Origin: Chiridota heheva | Lineage: Eukaryota; Echinodermata; Holothuroidea; Apodida; Chiridotidae | Reading direction: 5' to 3' | Length of the DNA stretch: 64,000 bases | NCBI GenBank assembly: GCA_020152595.1 | Contig: JAIGNY010001459.1 | Location: 1,842,001 to 1,906,000 of the forward strand | Part shown: in pieces, positions 1-12,371 of the stretch | Numbering within the stretch: the first letter of the stretch is position 1 | Layout of the letters: each line of letters opens with the position of its first letter | Program-made: the position numbers and the translations under genes | Notes under the pieces: model-generated | Told to the model about the DNA's origin: nothing | The model's input: only the letters and a program-made list of their open reading frames with translations | Databases searched by the model: none

Positions 1-483
1 CCCAGCATCCTGAGAGCCCAACGCCCTAGGGACCCAGGTCATAAGGGGTGCGTAAATTTAAAGAGAAGAGGTTTTCATTGAAAAAATAAACAGTAGTGAA
101 TTTTCGGCGTCCAAAAAAGCTAAAGTGTTCTTTATTTGCTTCTCAACATTTTTCGAAAATCCTGGACCTGTCAGTGCTTTGAACAGCTGTGTCATCAGCT
201 ATGACTTATCAAAGGGGGCTTATGTATGTAAAGGTCCCCCGGTCCATATTGATTCTCTGGGACCCTGCTCAAAGATGAAGAATGTCATTCAATACTGAGG
301 GTAAGTATACTAAATACTTTGGCGTAAGAATAGAAATTCCTGACCTAACTAAAAAAACTAAAATTCATGCTCATATGCACAGAAAATGCTTTAGTAGGCT
401 ACCACTTGGAAATATAAATGGTGTTCTCTACAAAACTGCTATATTATCTCTCAAGACTCACCCCTGGATATTTCTTAAACGGA
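1..483. other. Unassigned AT-rich sequence
   Basis: No exon or recognisable repeat is supported here. An 86-residue frame starting at 282 has no coding character and runs into the CCTAGGACAC repeat. The first 30 bases already carry CCTAGG-type words like the block that follows. Confidence 0.4.
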
Positions 484-655
484 CATGGACCCTAGGTCCC
501 ACCCCTAGGACACCGGAGCCCCTAAAACGTCGAAGCCCATAGGATACTCGAGCTTCTAGGGCACAGGGTCCCTAGGACACTGAGGCCCCTTCCTAGGACA
601 CCAGAGCCCTAGGACACTGGGGCCCCTAGGACACCAAGGCTCACCCAGTGGCATG
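484..655. repeat. Degenerate CCTAGGACAC minisatellite, block 1
   Basis: Imperfect copies of a motif of about 16 bases built on CCTAGGACAC followed by a GAGCCCC- or GGGGCCCC-like half. The same motif returns at 2088-2245, so two blocks of one family flank the segment between them. Confidence 0.6.
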
Positions 656-769
656 GTGGGACATACTTCACTGGGGGCAAGGGCATTTTGGCAACCCCTC
701 TACATAATTGCTCGTAAGAGTAAAGTGTTGGCCATATGGGCCTAAATTGGCATGCACCAGAGGCGAAGG

Positions 770-1040
770 AAGCACGGTTTGAGGAATGCTTCCCCTTCAC
801 GATTGGGAAAAAAATTGGGGAATTATTGACACAAAATGGAACGATAGGTCAAATAATTGAAGGAAAATTTGGAAAATTATTGGTAAATTTGATCAACTTG
901 GTTTGTCAGCATTTCCCTAAAGTTGAAGAAATTTCATTATTATGAATGAAATTTCACAAATATTTCCCCTAAAATTAAAAACTTCCTGAAAATATAGGAA
1001 ATTGTCTGATTTTCCTATTAGCAGCAAAGTTTGATGAAAA
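770..1040. repeat. Degenerate AAATTTCC-type dispersed repeat
   Basis: Runs of short AT-rich words (GGAAAATTTGG, AAATTTCAC, TTTCCCTAAA) ending in GATTTTCCTATTAGCAGC. The same words occur in reverse complement near 7220, and a similar texture appears at 20370-20720. These look like copies of one old repeat family. Confidence 0.45.
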
Positions 1041-1540
1041 GCAGTGCAATTTTTCTGCTTGCAACTGAGAACCCCCCCCCTTTGAGAGGTGCCCCTTCCT
1101 AGTACACCCCTAGCATGTGGTAAAGAATTGGAAAGTACATTTATCAAGTTAATTAGTAAGTTGACGAAGATGACAAAACATTTATGGGGCATAAGCTATG
1201 TTTATTTATATAACTCACGATATCAAATACTGGGTGCGCTGTGCGGCCGATGGCAAAAATGCCCACATAATGTTCAGGGTCGAAGTCCCATATAGGGGTC
1301 CAAGGGGCGAAGCCACGGGGAAACTCTGCGTTTCTCGTAATTTGAGTGTCAGAAAATTGCTTAAAATAATGTCAAGTATACACTAAAATCACTTAAGAGA
1401 AATGATCAGATAATCTCATTGGGTCCGGTGCAAATTGAATATTTTTTGCACAGAGGTCGTCCTCAGCCCTCCCCCTTTGACATTTTTGGCTACCATCATG
1501 CACATATGTGCTTTTTTCAGCTCATATAACTAGAGTGTAT

Positions 1541-1877
1541 GTACCTCCAAGACATCCCGGACATGTACCTCCCGGACATGTACCTCCCGGACATGTACCT
1601 CCCGGACATGCACCTCCCGGACATGCACCTCCCGGACATGCACCTCCCGGACATGCACCTCCCGGACATGCACCTCCCGGACATGCACCTCCCGGACATG
1701 CACCTCCCAGACATGCACCTCCCAGACATGAACCTCCCAGACATGTACCTCCCAGACATGTACCTCCCAGACATGTACCTCCCAGACATGTACCTCCCAG
1801 ACATGTACCTCCCAGACATGTACCTCCCAGACATGTACCTCCCAGACATGTACCTCCCAGACATGTGCCTCCCAGAC
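1541..1877. repeat. 15-bp minisatellite
   Basis: About 22 tandem copies of a 15-bp unit, TACCTCCCGGACATG, with C/T and G/A variants that change in blocks along the array. Since 15 is divisible by 3 and the unit contains no stop, both strands read open in several frames (for example Pro-Gly-His-Val-Pro repeats). That is a by-product of the repeat and not evidence of a gene. Confidence 0.95.
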
Positions 1878-2087
1878 AGAATCATGGCCTTTTCTGATGA
1901 AGATTAGTGCGCTTTTGTACTACAAAAATGGAATATCATGGAATAATATTGATGAGAAAGTAGCAAATGAATTTCTAAAGAAAACTTATTGATCAACACA
2001 TAAATTGTACCCTACAAAAATATGTTCTTGATTTTGATTTTGGAGCCCCTTCCTCTTGGAAAACTTCACTGGAGGCAACCCCTGCCA

Positions 2088-2245
2088 CTGGCCCCACCCC
2101 TAGTACAATGGGGCCTCTAGGATACCAAGGCCCACCCCTAAGACACCAAAGCCCCTAGGATTTGGTACGGCGCCTGGAAGGACACTAGGATACTGGAGGA
2201 CATATAGGAGTGCCACTAGGACACCGGACCCCTATTTCCACTCAT
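2088..2245. repeat. Degenerate CCTAGGACAC minisatellite, block 2
   Basis: Second block of the motif seen at 484-655, with variants such as CCCCTAGTACAATGGGGCC and CTAGGACACCGG. Confidence 0.55.
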
Positions 2246-2483
2246 CAGACACTGCAACATTAACCTCAACATTGGTTTTCAGAATAAATAATACCCTCAA
2301 TAATGAGGGTCAGTTAGCCTATACATCAATCTAAAATCGAGTGATTTTCAGCTGCGCTTGCATAAAATCCTTAAGTTTGTATTCTTTAATACTCAAATTT
2401 GTAGTGGATCTGGTATATGGGCTTAAAGCCATTGCACTAAACATTTACTAATTATCAAATTGCGAGTAATTGTTTTTCATTGT

Positions 2484-5158
2484 CAATTGTTTGTTTGTTT
2501 GATGAAGGCTTTATGGCACCACAAAACTAAGGTCAAACTGTGCCTGAGAGGTCAGATCATTCTAGAGGTAGGAAGTAAAGGAAACAGGGGGAGAATGAGA
2601 GAAATTTAGAGACAAAAGGTCAGAAAGCTGTGATCGTGAGGGGAGGTGCATGGTTGAAACAAAACAAAGTAGAGAGGGGGTGGAAGAGGAGAATTGAATA
2701 TGGTCGTAGAGGGAGGCATGATGAAGGAAGGAGATAATTTTATTTGCAGGATTTTTCTAGAACTCAGCAATTGAGTTGTAGGGAGCGAGGGAAGCTCTGG
2801 GAGGGTTTTACAGGGGGCAAGCAAGGAGAACGTGATGGATTGTGAGGGTGCAATGGCAATTGTTGCAGAGGAGTTGGGGGAGCCAATACGGAGGTGGGAG
2901 TGGGTGAGATTAGTGTGACCAATTCTAAGACGGTTAATATGAACGTTGTCAATACGAGAGAGGTTGTTGATGGTGGCTTTGATCGGAATTGTGGGCTGGA
3001 TGACATAGAGTTTGTTATCAATTTGGGACTTCCATGAGGTTTGCCAGCGGTCCCGAACAAGGGAAGCGATAAGCGGTGTGATGTCAGAGAGGGTTTTGGG
3101 AAAAGGGGCAGGGAGGAGGGTGAGGGCAAGCTTAGCGGCTGCATCAGCCCTGTCACTACCCGGGATGCCAACATGGCTGGGTATCCAGAAGAAAAGAATA
3201 CTTTTTCTGCAGAGGGTGGGAGAAAGGAGTTTGCGGAGAAGGAGGTGGCATGTGAGGTTATCCCATTTAAGGTTGAGTAAAGAAGTAAGAACAGCCTTTG
3301 AGTCGAAGAAAAGAAAGTGGCCGAGCGGGGAGTACTCAATAAAGTTGAGGGCAAGGAGAATGGCCTTAGCCTCGACTGAAAAGATGGATGAGTAGTCGGG
3401 AAGTCTGCTACTGAGGGTAATGTCTTGGATGACTGCAGCAGCAGCTGTCTTGTTGCCCTCCTTGGACCCATCAGTATAGATGGAGGTGTAATTTGAAAGT
3501 TGGTCTTTGACTTGGTTGTGGAGATTGATAAAGAGGTTAGGATGGGTTTGAGCTTTGTGATGAGTGGAGAGGCCCAGGTGGACAGAAGGGAGAGGGGTGG
3601 CCCAAGGAGGAAAAGCGGGCCAGGAGAAGGTGCCGAGAGTGGTGGGTTTGATGCCGAGATGGAAGAGGTCTGATTTAATGCATAAGCTGAAGGGAGGGGA
3701 TAGGGTTTTAGTCCTATCAAAGAGGGTGGAGAAATTTGGGTACCTAATGAGGTTGTAAACAGGGTTCTGGGTGTTGGTGAGGACCCTAAAAGCATAGGAT
3801 AGGCTAAGCTTTCTATATCTAAGTAGAAAGGGGGGTTCGTTGGCTTCAACATGAAGGCTGGTGATTGGGGGGTCCTGTAAGCACCTAGACAAAGCCTGAG
3901 GGCTTCATTTTGGATGGTGTTGATGTGGTTGAGGTATGAGTTGTGCGCGACACAGTAGACAATATTTTGAGGAGAGCAAAGCGGTTCGCACCCCAAGTGG
4001 TGTTGGAGAGGAGTCTGAGGAAGCTGTTGCATTTCAGTTTCAGGTTGGTGATGTGTTGCTTGTAGGTAAGCTTAGGGTCTAGAGTTAGACCCAGGAACTT
4101 TGTGTGTTCAACTTTTGGGATGCGATTACCATTGAGCACAAAGTTCGGGTTGGGGTGGAGGTTGTTGAAATGACAAAAGTGCATGCAGACTGTCTTGTCT
4201 TTGGAGAATTTAAAACCGTTTTTGTTGCTCCAGTCTTGCAGCTGGTCGAGGCTGGTTTGGAGCCTACTTTCAACAATAGGAAGGCTAGGGGAGGAGTAGA
4301 AGATGGTGAAGTCATCCACGTATAAGGTACGTTTGATGTTGAGGCCAAGGTTATCCGCGATGTCATTGATGCTCAGGTTGAAGAGAGTGGGAGAGAGGAT
4401 GCTGCCTTGGGGAACACCCTCTTTTTGGGGGTACGGGTTGGAGAGGGTGTGGCCAATACAAACTTGGAACCGCCTGGATGAGAGGAAGTTTTGAATAAAG
4501 ATGGGGAGATGGCCTCTGAGGCCAATGGTGTGAAGTTTGCGGGTAATGCCGTATTTCCAAGTAGTGTCGAAAGCTTTCTCAAGGTCAAAAAATATGGCAA
4601 TGAGGTGTTCCTTTTTTGCAAAGGATTCACGGATAGTGGTATCGAGTGTAATTAACTGGTCTAGGGTATTGCGACCTTTTCGGAAGCCCCTTTGGTCAGG
4701 GGAGAGGATTCTGTTGGTCTCCAGAAGCCAGTTTAGTCTCTGATTAATGATCCTTGCCATAATTTTACAGAGACAGCAAGTTAGGGCGATGGGGCGGTAG
4801 TTGGAGGGGTCGGTACTGTCTTTTCCCGGTTTAAGGACGGGGATGACAATAGCTGTCCTCCATATAGGCGGAAAGGAGTGTGAGGTCCAAATGTTGTTAA
4901 AGATTGTGAGTAGGGTAGTGGTGGCCTTGATGGGGAGGTGTTTCAGGAACTGGTAGGGGATGTTATCTGGGCCCTTGGAGGTACAGCCAGCGCCGTGGAT
5001 GGCTAGGTTTAATTCAGAGAGGGTGAGAGGGGCGTTGTAGCTTTCGGAGTTGTCGGAAGGAAAAGTGATTTTCCGGGCTTCATCAGAAGCTTTTTTGGTT
5101 TTGAAGGCATTGGAGTAGTTGGTCGAAGATGAGATGTTGCTGAAAGTGGCATAGTCAA
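2484..5158 (-). mobile_element. 5'-truncated I-superfamily LINE
   Basis: Non-LTR retrotransposon on the minus strand. The 3' end is a short CAAA-type tail (read as TTTGTTTGTTTG at about 2488 on the plus strand). It carries reverse transcriptase followed by RNase H, an order typical of I-superfamily LINEs, and lacks ORF1 and most or all of the endonuclease, so it is 5'-truncated. The sequences beside it (about 2440-2483 and 5159 onward) match the continuous hAT-like element at 24900-25940, so it inserted into an older copy of that element. A shorter copy of the same family lies at 41829-42478. Confidence 0.9.
2606..5158 (-). pseudogene. Reverse transcriptase-RNase H polyprotein, frameshifted
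   Basis: Dead LINE ORF2. Reading right to left, the RT domain is open for about 400 codons. It shows GPDNIPYQFLKHLP, a PSNYRPIAL block, FRKGRNTLDQL, the FDLEKAFDT aspartate block, EGVPQGSILSPTLFN and the catalytic LYVDDFTIFY. The frame breaks near 3966 and again near 3872. After that an RNase H domain is readable at about 3480-3120, with YTDGSKEG, an SVEAKA glutamate, FDSKAV and SDRADAAAK, so all four acidic residues are present. The first few residues of the open frame (before 5158) are flanking DNA. RT and RNase H would have made and processed cDNA of the element. The two frameshifts show this copy is inactive. Confidence 0.9.
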
Positions 5159-6065
5159 GTCTTGCCATTGAAAATCAATATACTCATGATTCAAATCACA
5201 CGCATATTTGGCTGACAAAATTCCAATCAATGACTTTTGCAAACTGTAAACCTGATTAGCATAATCTTTTTTACATGTGAGAATCACAAATGCGCAGTAA
5301 TCACCTATGAATGAGGATATTTTGCACTTTGATTCGCCGAAATCTGAGTAACTTGTAAAAATGCACCGCGAATGTTGTGGCAGTAAACAGTGAACTGGTG
5401 AAACTAACAATAGGCCATAATGTAAGGCTTTAATCCTACTCAGTCAAGACCTGTTTTATTAGCTGCTAAATCGACCTAAAAAAAACCACACAGTCAAAAT
5501 ACTAGAATCGTGACAATCAGTACATTTACATGTAAATATTACCTGATGAGTCAAATAAATTTTGCAAGAAAGAAAAACTATTGCAAAATAAACTGAAATT
5601 CTGCATGCTTTGCAAAGATGGCTACCATTTTTTCCAGAGGACTGATATATTAGCAATACTTCCGGGGTGACGTAGTTTTGAAATGTTTTACAGCGAGGTA
5701 TCTTAGTATGCAAGATCTTCACAGTAAAAGCCCTAGTTAGTACAGCAAAAAAGTTATGTAATGTTGAGATTAAATGACATTAAAGGAACTTTTCTGTTCT
5801 TTCTAAACTAAACTTCCATTTTCTAATTTATCCTGTAGAAGTAAACAATTTAAGATTTAGGAAGCAAAATTCCAGCGTCTTTTTGGGCAATGGAGTCAAT
5901 ACTTTTGCCATACTGGTTGCGCGATTTTTTTACCTAGCATCGTAAATTGGAGGAATTTTGGTGTACTTCCAAAAATTACTGCACTAAATGCGTGTAAACA
6001 ATACACGCTCGCTTTTTTGGTGTGTACAGGTTTACTAAAATCCCTAAACGTTCACAGCTTTATAA
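5159..6065. mobile_element. hAT-like non-autonomous element, right part
   Basis: Matches 25015-25940 in the same orientation along its whole length, including GATTAGCATAATC, ACAAATGCGCAGTAATCACC and the end ATCCCTAAACGTTCACAGCT. It ends at the same inverted-repeat terminus as that copy. The left part, near 2440-2483, is separated from it by the I-like LINE. No clear target-site duplication was found for this copy. Confidence 0.75.
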
Positions 6066-6069
6066 GAGC

Positions 6070-6225
6070 ACATCTACAGACCATGGGCTATCTGTGTACC
6101 AAGTATGACATGAATACATTTCACCGTTCTTGAGACAACGTGCTAACAAGCTCTTTTCAGCAAAATCCTATTAAGCTCCGCCCACTATGCATATTTTGAT
6201 TTTTGAGCTGTCCACTGTTTAACAC
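6070..6225. repeat. Dispersed repeat, partner of 49340-49720
   Basis: The segment with ACCATGGGCTATCTGTGTAC, TATGACATGAAT and CTTGAGACA matches the reverse complement of 49340-49480, and the same family appears again at 49600-49700. The element type is unknown. Confidence 0.55.
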
Positions 6226-6393
6226 ATCGTAACTTTTGCATACACTGAAAATTCATTGAATTTTGATTTGAAGAAAACTATAGACTTGTGCTGTTGATAT
6301 TCTGCCTTGAGTAATACTCTTTCAACTAACATAGAAATTGTGCCAATAAAGCAATACTTACAGTATTGTGCCAATAGACCATGGTATACTTAC

Positions 6394-6457
6394 CGTAATG
6401 AAAGTATCAGGCTTAGACTCTTCTTCTGGTTCCAACTGGATGGCATCTGGAATGGTT
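6394..6457 (-). CDS. Minus gene, exon 7 (last one seen)
   Basis: A 64-bp exon with a TTTTTGTCCAG acceptor and a GTAAGTATA donor. It encodes TIPDAIQLEPEEESKPDTFIT, an acidic stretch. The phase fits exon 6 exactly: exon 6 ends with two codon bases, this exon supplies one and then reads 21 codons to a phase-0 donor. The intron between them is 13.6 kb and could hide further exons, although none was found with matching phase and sense. The gene must continue to the left or beyond the window, since no stop codon occurs here. No domain is recognised; it is probably a disordered acidic linker C-terminal to the zinc finger. Confidence 0.6.
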
Positions 6458-7189
6458 CTGGACAAAAATAACCCACAGTAAACATAAAATTTCACTTCTT
6501 AAAATAAGAATATTTGAATCGGATACATTTGAATTAAAACAAAACATTTAAAAGTCATGAATTATAATCATCAATACTCATAACACAGATATAGTTTCAT
6601 TGATGTGTGAACTAAACAAAACCGAAAATAAATGACATATTTCCAATCTCTAAAAACCATGTAAACAGCAAATACGCCAGTCTTAATCGGTGGAAAATTT
6701 GACAATTTAACAATAATTCTTTCATTCTTAGGTCATAATGTGCAAATTTGCATTGCATGAAGTGGCAGACCTTTATATTTTCTTGTAGAAACATATTTTT
6801 TTCAATCCTCTGCTAAAGGAGTTAAGCTGGCAGCAGCAAAGTGAGGACAAATTTTTCTTGAGTCTCAAGAATATTTGAACACAATTTTCGTACATGTAAT
6901 GATCCTGTCTTCAAATTAATCAGTACTATTTCTTATGAATACTTCAGTAATTTTTCAACAACACAAGTATCAAAAGTTAGACCTGTGTTATTTCAAAATT
7001 CCCATAACTTAGCAAAAAGGACTTTTCATCCATAAGTTCCTTTATATGTTTGGATGAAATCAGTAGATTCTTACAAAGAGGTTTTATATCTCTACATTAC
7101 CCCCAAGCAATATTCTCCCCATGGCGTAAGAAGGGTCACCTCTAAGAGCCTGGGGGCAAGAACCCAAAATATTTTCTCGGAAAGAGTGG

Positions 7190-7510
7190 AAAATTTTCAC
7201 TGGTAAATTAAGTTTCCACCACACGTTGCTGCTAATAGGGAAATCTGCAAATTTTGCAAAATCTTCCGTTTTCTTACATATTTAGAAACATTTCTTCACT
7301 TGCCTTTATTTTCAGGAATATCTCTCTCCAAATTTTAAGTAATTTTCTTTAATCTTCAGAAAATTCCCTTCATTTTCAGGAAAACTTTTGTCAATTTGAC
7401 CAAATTCTTCTACTTTGTGATACAAATTTCCCAATTTCACCTTCCAACCAGAATGAGGCATGCAACAAGGTGAAATCCTCTCGGGAAAAGGGGGGAGGCA
7501 GTTTTCCTCC
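7190..7510. repeat. Degenerate CCTTCATTTTCAGGAAA-type repeat
   Basis: Imperfect repeats of words such as CTTCATTTTCAGGAAAA and ATTTTCAGGAATATC. It shares GCTGCTAATAGGGAAATC with the reverse complement of about 1010-1030. It lies in the large intron of the minus gene. Confidence 0.45.
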
Positions 7511-7715
7511 CACCCTCCACCAATGTATTCTCCTAATTTTTAAAAACTGAAATTTAGACAAGAAATTTAAATGACTAGTTTAAAATTTTGAGCTGTCTAA
7601 TACATCACAATTTTGCACACGCTAAAAATGCTGACTCTTTGATCAGCCCTACAGTATCTTGATACCTAAATATGTTTTTTTTCTCAAAATGTCCTCGGCT
7701 TATTACTCTCAAATG

Positions 7716-8260
7716 TTAAAAATTAGATCAGAGGCCAAGCAAGTCTATCTTATATGAAAGAGGACTTAAAAGAAACAAAATAGTAAAGAAAGCATCCAAA
7801 AAAAATGTTTCCCTCAAGGAGATATCTAAGCTTAAAGTTTGGTATCATTTGTGTAGAAACGACTGAATTCGGACTACTGTAGTTGTGATGTCCTAGCCCC
7901 AGATTCCTCAGTCTTTATGTCTATTATACTTTGTCCTGCAATTTTGAGGCTTAAAAACCATCTGATTGGTCATAAAATGTCGAAAATCTACAAAGGGTAG
8001 TTATAATAATAATCTTAACCAAAGAAAGTTTAAAGAAAAATTATTTAAACTTTTTTTTTTTAAACTTTTTTTAAAATACATTAATAATTGTTACGAATGT
8101 AAGGATAAAGACGTCAACTTTCCATAGTAGACTTACCACACAGTCATTTCTACACAAATAAGACAGAGCTTTACGCCTGAATATCTCTTTATTGTCCTTA
8201 AAAAATGTAATTCCTCTATCATAAAAAAATCTGTAACATTTTCAATTTTCCTGCAACCTT
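7716..8260. mobile_element. MITE-like foldback element (AAGGATTAG family), copy 1
   Basis: The left arm reads CTATCTTATATGAAAGAGGA, then AAGAAAGCATCC, then GGAGATATC and TGTGTAGAAACGACT. The right arm carries the reverse complement of the same series (ACACAAATAAGAC, GAATATCTC). A complete copy is at 46806-47395 and a diverged one at 39085-39560. It has no coding capacity, so it is probably a non-autonomous DNA element. Confidence 0.6.
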
Positions 8261-8607
8261 CATCAGATGGAGAGCTGCACTTCCTTAATTGCAGACATTT
8301 CTTTCTAGTGATACAGTTTTTACATTGTGTCCTTACAAAATAATACTTCGCTGTACTGTCCTCAAAAAATATAACTCCTCGCTGATAAAATATCTTAACT
8401 TTACACTTTTTGTTTAACCCTTCTTGGAGAGGGAGAGGACAGGGAAGGTGGGCTCACTCAATTTCAGTCCAACAAAGGTTCAAACTTCTCACTACAATAT
8501 AGATGTTCTCCTATGGTTTTTACATCACTTCTATGGAATGCTTTGCATTCTTGATGGAATCTCCTTTTCCTCACGGAACAAAAATACAACAAATCCTGGC
8601 AATAAAT

Positions 8608-8826
8608 GAGCTTCATGAACGAGAAACAATAATAGTAGAGTGCCACCTCTTGAGCTCCATGAACGAGAAACAATAATAGTAGAGTGCCACCTCTTGAGCT
8701 TCATGAACGAGAAACAATAATAGTAGAGTGCCACCTCTTGAGCTCCATGAACAAGAAACAATAATAGTAGAGTGCCCCTTTTGTGCTTCATGAACGGGAA
8801 ACCATAATAGTAGAGTGCCACCTCTT
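8608..8826. repeat. 44-bp minisatellite, 5 copies
   Basis: Five tandem copies of a 44-bp unit that begins GAGCTTCATGAACGAGAAAC and ends GAGTGCCACCTCTT. The fourth and fifth copies have substitutions (AACAAG, CCCCTTTTGTG). Repeated open frames on the minus strand come from this unit. Confidence 0.95.
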
Positions 8827-9402
8827 TGGTTATAAAGCACAGGCCGATGAGAGCAAGGTGCACTTCCATATTTCACCTCAATTTCACATTAATATATTTT
8901 TCACAAAGCACAAAAATGTTCATCTTTTATCCACAGGAAATATTGTAAATACAGGTGATGCAGCACTTTCATCCAAAAGAAATTCATTAAAAACTTCAAG
9001 CAGTTGCATTGTCTGAGTTAAAATAGAATCTGAGTTAATGTTAATCGAATCACTAGCTCTTCAATTATACATAGGGTTCACAACCTAGACATTCAAAAAT
9101 GAAAAACGACTTTATTTTACCATCCTGGAATACACCAGCAGTACCCACGGTCATCACCACCACAGCCTATATTTTGCTTGTCCATAGAATCTGCAAATGA
9201 GTAAAATCATGCTCATTAAAACAAAGAAACATATCGTTAGTATTCAGAGTGTACCACACTGTTACCAAGCAACACATGGTATAGTCTTTCAGTTTTCTAT
9301 TTTAGAAAAACTCAAAACCTTTAACACAGAAATGTTCAAGCAACTTTGTGATTTGATGCTCATTTTCAGCATCCACTTCAATTTTCTGTTCAAATAGTGC
9401 AA

Positions 9403-9475
9403 TCTCAAAACATTAGCTGCCACAATCTTAGAACATTAGCTGCCACAATCTCAGAACATTAGCTGCCACAATTTG
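9403..9475. repeat. 23-bp repeat, 3 copies
   Basis: Three head-to-tail copies of a 23-bp unit containing ACATTAGCTGCCACAATCTC. Confidence 0.85.
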
Positions 9476-9987
9476 ACATTAGTGTGGCACCTAAAAAGGA
9501 AGGGTCTTGAAATACTTTTGTCACTTTTTTGTTCTATTCTATCAACTATTTGGCAACATGCAGCATCTTGGAATATAAAGAAACATGTCTTGAATTTTAA
9601 TTGAATATGATTATGAAAGAATATTTACCGCTACAGTAGTAAGATATTGAATGCACAAGATATGTTTAATTCCAGGTAATATTGCAGGTACTTCCAATTG
9701 AATACACAAAGAAAAATGTGCTCAATTTAGCACAACATTGAACAAAACACATGATATGAACTTGTGGTAAACTTTGCCTCCAAAATCAATTTCCATTAAA
9801 ACTGGTTCCCAGCTGTACAAGAGAATATGGCCTATCAATAAATTTTGCTATTGAGGCACATAATGTCAGAAACCTTTTCTTCTCAAGAAGGATGCCAATT
9901 TCCAATATAAATATAATTGCATCAGATTTTTTCTGATTGACATGCAAACACTTATAAGGAACTGCAAAATATCAAAGAAACAATCTA

Positions 9988-10079
9988 CAAGGCATGTGCC
10001 CTGTTTGTACCAAGGCATGTGCCCTGTTTGTAACAAGGCATGTGCCCTGTTTGTAACAAGGCATGTGCCCTGTTTGTAT
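9988..10079. repeat. 23-bp repeat, 4 copies
   Basis: Four nearly identical copies of a 23-bp unit beginning CAAGGCATGTGCCCTGTTTG. It is unrelated in sequence to the 23-bp repeat at 9403. Confidence 0.95.
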
Positions 10080-10559
10080 AGTATCACTGATTGTACTTCC
10101 ACTTGAATATAAAACGAACGTTAACTAAAGGTTCACTTTGCTTCAGATTTAATACACACAAAATGCAAACTTGCATGTGTACACAAAACTAGAAGTGGTA
10201 AATTTTACTTTCACATTGAACTAAAAAGCAACTTCCAACTGAATTCTCTTTAAGTAGATTTTGCTTCCAAATGAAAACACAGAATTATAAAACACATTTC
10301 TTTCCTTTGAATAAGCAAAGAAGTTAAAGTCTTTAGAACCATGCCCTTCCATTTGAAAACTGTACATCATGACTGCTGACTTTCAGCTTCCACTTGACTG
10401 CATACACAACGGTTACTTTGCCACAAGCAGACGAGATTAAAACTCCTTCATCTTTTAATTAGCATTTGCTACACATGTTTAAATTCCAAGAATCTTCCTT
10501 CTTTAATCTAAATTGGCTAAACATCCACACAACTCAAAATTGTTTAAAATTAAAGAATC

Positions 10560-10910
10560 TTTTATCTTTAATGATATTGGTTGAAATTCCACAATGGTCA
10601 AAACAGCTAATAATCTAAGATACTTTCATACACATTGCTTTGAATGGCTGAAAATCTAAGAAAACCTGTAATTCAGGTTCTTCAGGCTCATAAATCTGGC
10701 TTTGATGCTCGCGGGATGATGATTTATTGGTTAAAACTCCACACTGGTCAAAATAGTTGAAAATCTGAGTAACTCTCAGGTCTGTATTGCTTTAAATAGC
10801 TGAAAATCTAAGAATTTTTCATGCACATAGATTCACATGGCTGAAAATCCAAGAACTCTACTTCTGGTTTTTCATGCTAACAAATCTGGCTTTGATGTTC
10901 GTGGATTATT
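10560..10910. repeat. Imperfect duplication of about 190 bp
   Basis: Two diverged copies share GGCTGAAAATCTAAGAA, TCTGGCTTTGATG and GGTTGAAATTCCACA-like words. The surrounding 10.1-11.3 kb is AT-rich intronic sequence with no exon that I could support. Confidence 0.5.
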
Positions 10911-11340
10911 ATAGCATAATGAAGAGGATCATCATAACAATTTGGTTTTTAATCTCGGAATCATCTTTAAAAACATCCATTCTCCACTCTGAATTTGCAA
11001 TTTAGCAATATGTGGTACTACAGCATACGGGTATAACAATCTGTCGCGAGTTTAAACATTACTGTACCTCTTATTTTTAAATTGCATGAGAAGAAAACAT
11101 TTAGAGGTTGCAAAATCCAATGAAAAGAGAACAAAGGAAAAGATTTATCACCCGATGTACATTGCAAAAACTTCATGACGATGACATATGCAAAACTGCA
11201 GTTGTTTGGGACAGGTGGTTTGGGTACTTTGTAAATATGAGAAGCTAAAAGTTGGTCTTGAAATATGCACACATGTAAACACACAAATTCAGGGCATTGA
11301 GATAGCGTTAGGCAGTATTCTGGTACTCGATCAAATATTA

Positions 11341-11730
11341 GTACCGGTACTTGTAATTAATGACAGCCAAGATGTGAATACCGGTACTTGTAATTAATGA
11401 CAGCCAAGATGTAAATACTGGTACTTGTAATTAATGACAGCCAAGATGTGAATACCGGTACTTGTAATTAATGACAGCCAAGATGTGAATACTGGTACTT
11501 GTAATTAATGACAGCCAAGATGTGAAAACCGGTACTTGTAATTAATGACAGCCAAGATATGAATACTGGTACTTGTAATTAATGACAGCCAAGATGTGAA
11601 TACTGGTACTTGTAATTAATGACAGCCAAGATGTGAATACCAGTGCTTGTAATTAATGACAGCCAAGATGTGAAAACCGGTACTTGTAATTAATGACAGC
11701 CAAGATGTGAGCTACTAATACCGGTACTTT
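11341..11730. repeat. 37-bp satellite A, about 10 copies
   Basis: Tandem copies of a 37-bp unit containing GGTACTTGTAATTAATGACA and then GCCAAGATGTGAATACC. Variants are mainly A/G at the GAATACCGG step. It lies in the 13.6-kb intron of the minus gene. Confidence 0.95.
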
Positions 11731-12039
11731 AAAACTTTACTGCTTCCAACCACAAAAATAAATATTAATGAATTTTCATCCACGTTTGTGCTAGAGCTAA
11801 TGCTAGAGCTTGTGGCTAGAGCTAGAGACCACCCCTATAAATGTGATCATTTGCAGAGAAGAATTGAGCACCAACTCATAATGAAGTGATAGTTCTTTGA
11901 CCTTTTTTTCACTCACGTATGAACTACTGTACCAGTATTTCAAACAGTACCTCTTCTTTGTTGACAAAATTACTCGTACCAAAGCTACATTGAGATCCTT
12001 ATGGGATCAAAATAATAAAGATACATTAAGTCTGTAAAA

Positions 12040-12328
12040 TATCTACAATGAAGGTATCATATCAACAACGAATGTATCATAACAACAATGAAGATACCAT
12101 ACTGTATCACAGCGAAGGTATTATATCAACAACGAAGAAATCATATCAACAACGATGGTATCATATCAACAATGAAGGTATCATAACAACGAAGGTATCA
12201 TAACAACAAAGGTATCATAACAATGAAGGTGTCATATCAACAAAGAAGGTATTATATCTACAACGAAGGTATCATATCAACAAGGTAGGTATCATATCAA
12301 CAACAAAGGTATCATATCAACAAAATAT
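12040..12328. repeat. Degenerate 18-20-bp repeat
   Basis: Many imperfect copies of ACAACGAAGGTATCATATC with deletions of one or two bases. The repeat is older and less regular than its neighbours on either side. Confidence 0.85.
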
Positions 12329-12371
12329 GGTCAAAATGATATTTACTTCTATTGATCAATAAATGTAAAAA

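Noticed and set aside
1508-1907. Overlapping open frames of 120-130 codons on both strands
   Set aside because: They exist because a stop-free 15-bp unit is repeated; there is no start context, splice site or non-repeat coding sequence.
3012-4743. Plus-strand frames of 60-127 codons
   Set aside because: Antisense shadows of the LINE reverse transcriptase-RNase H frame.
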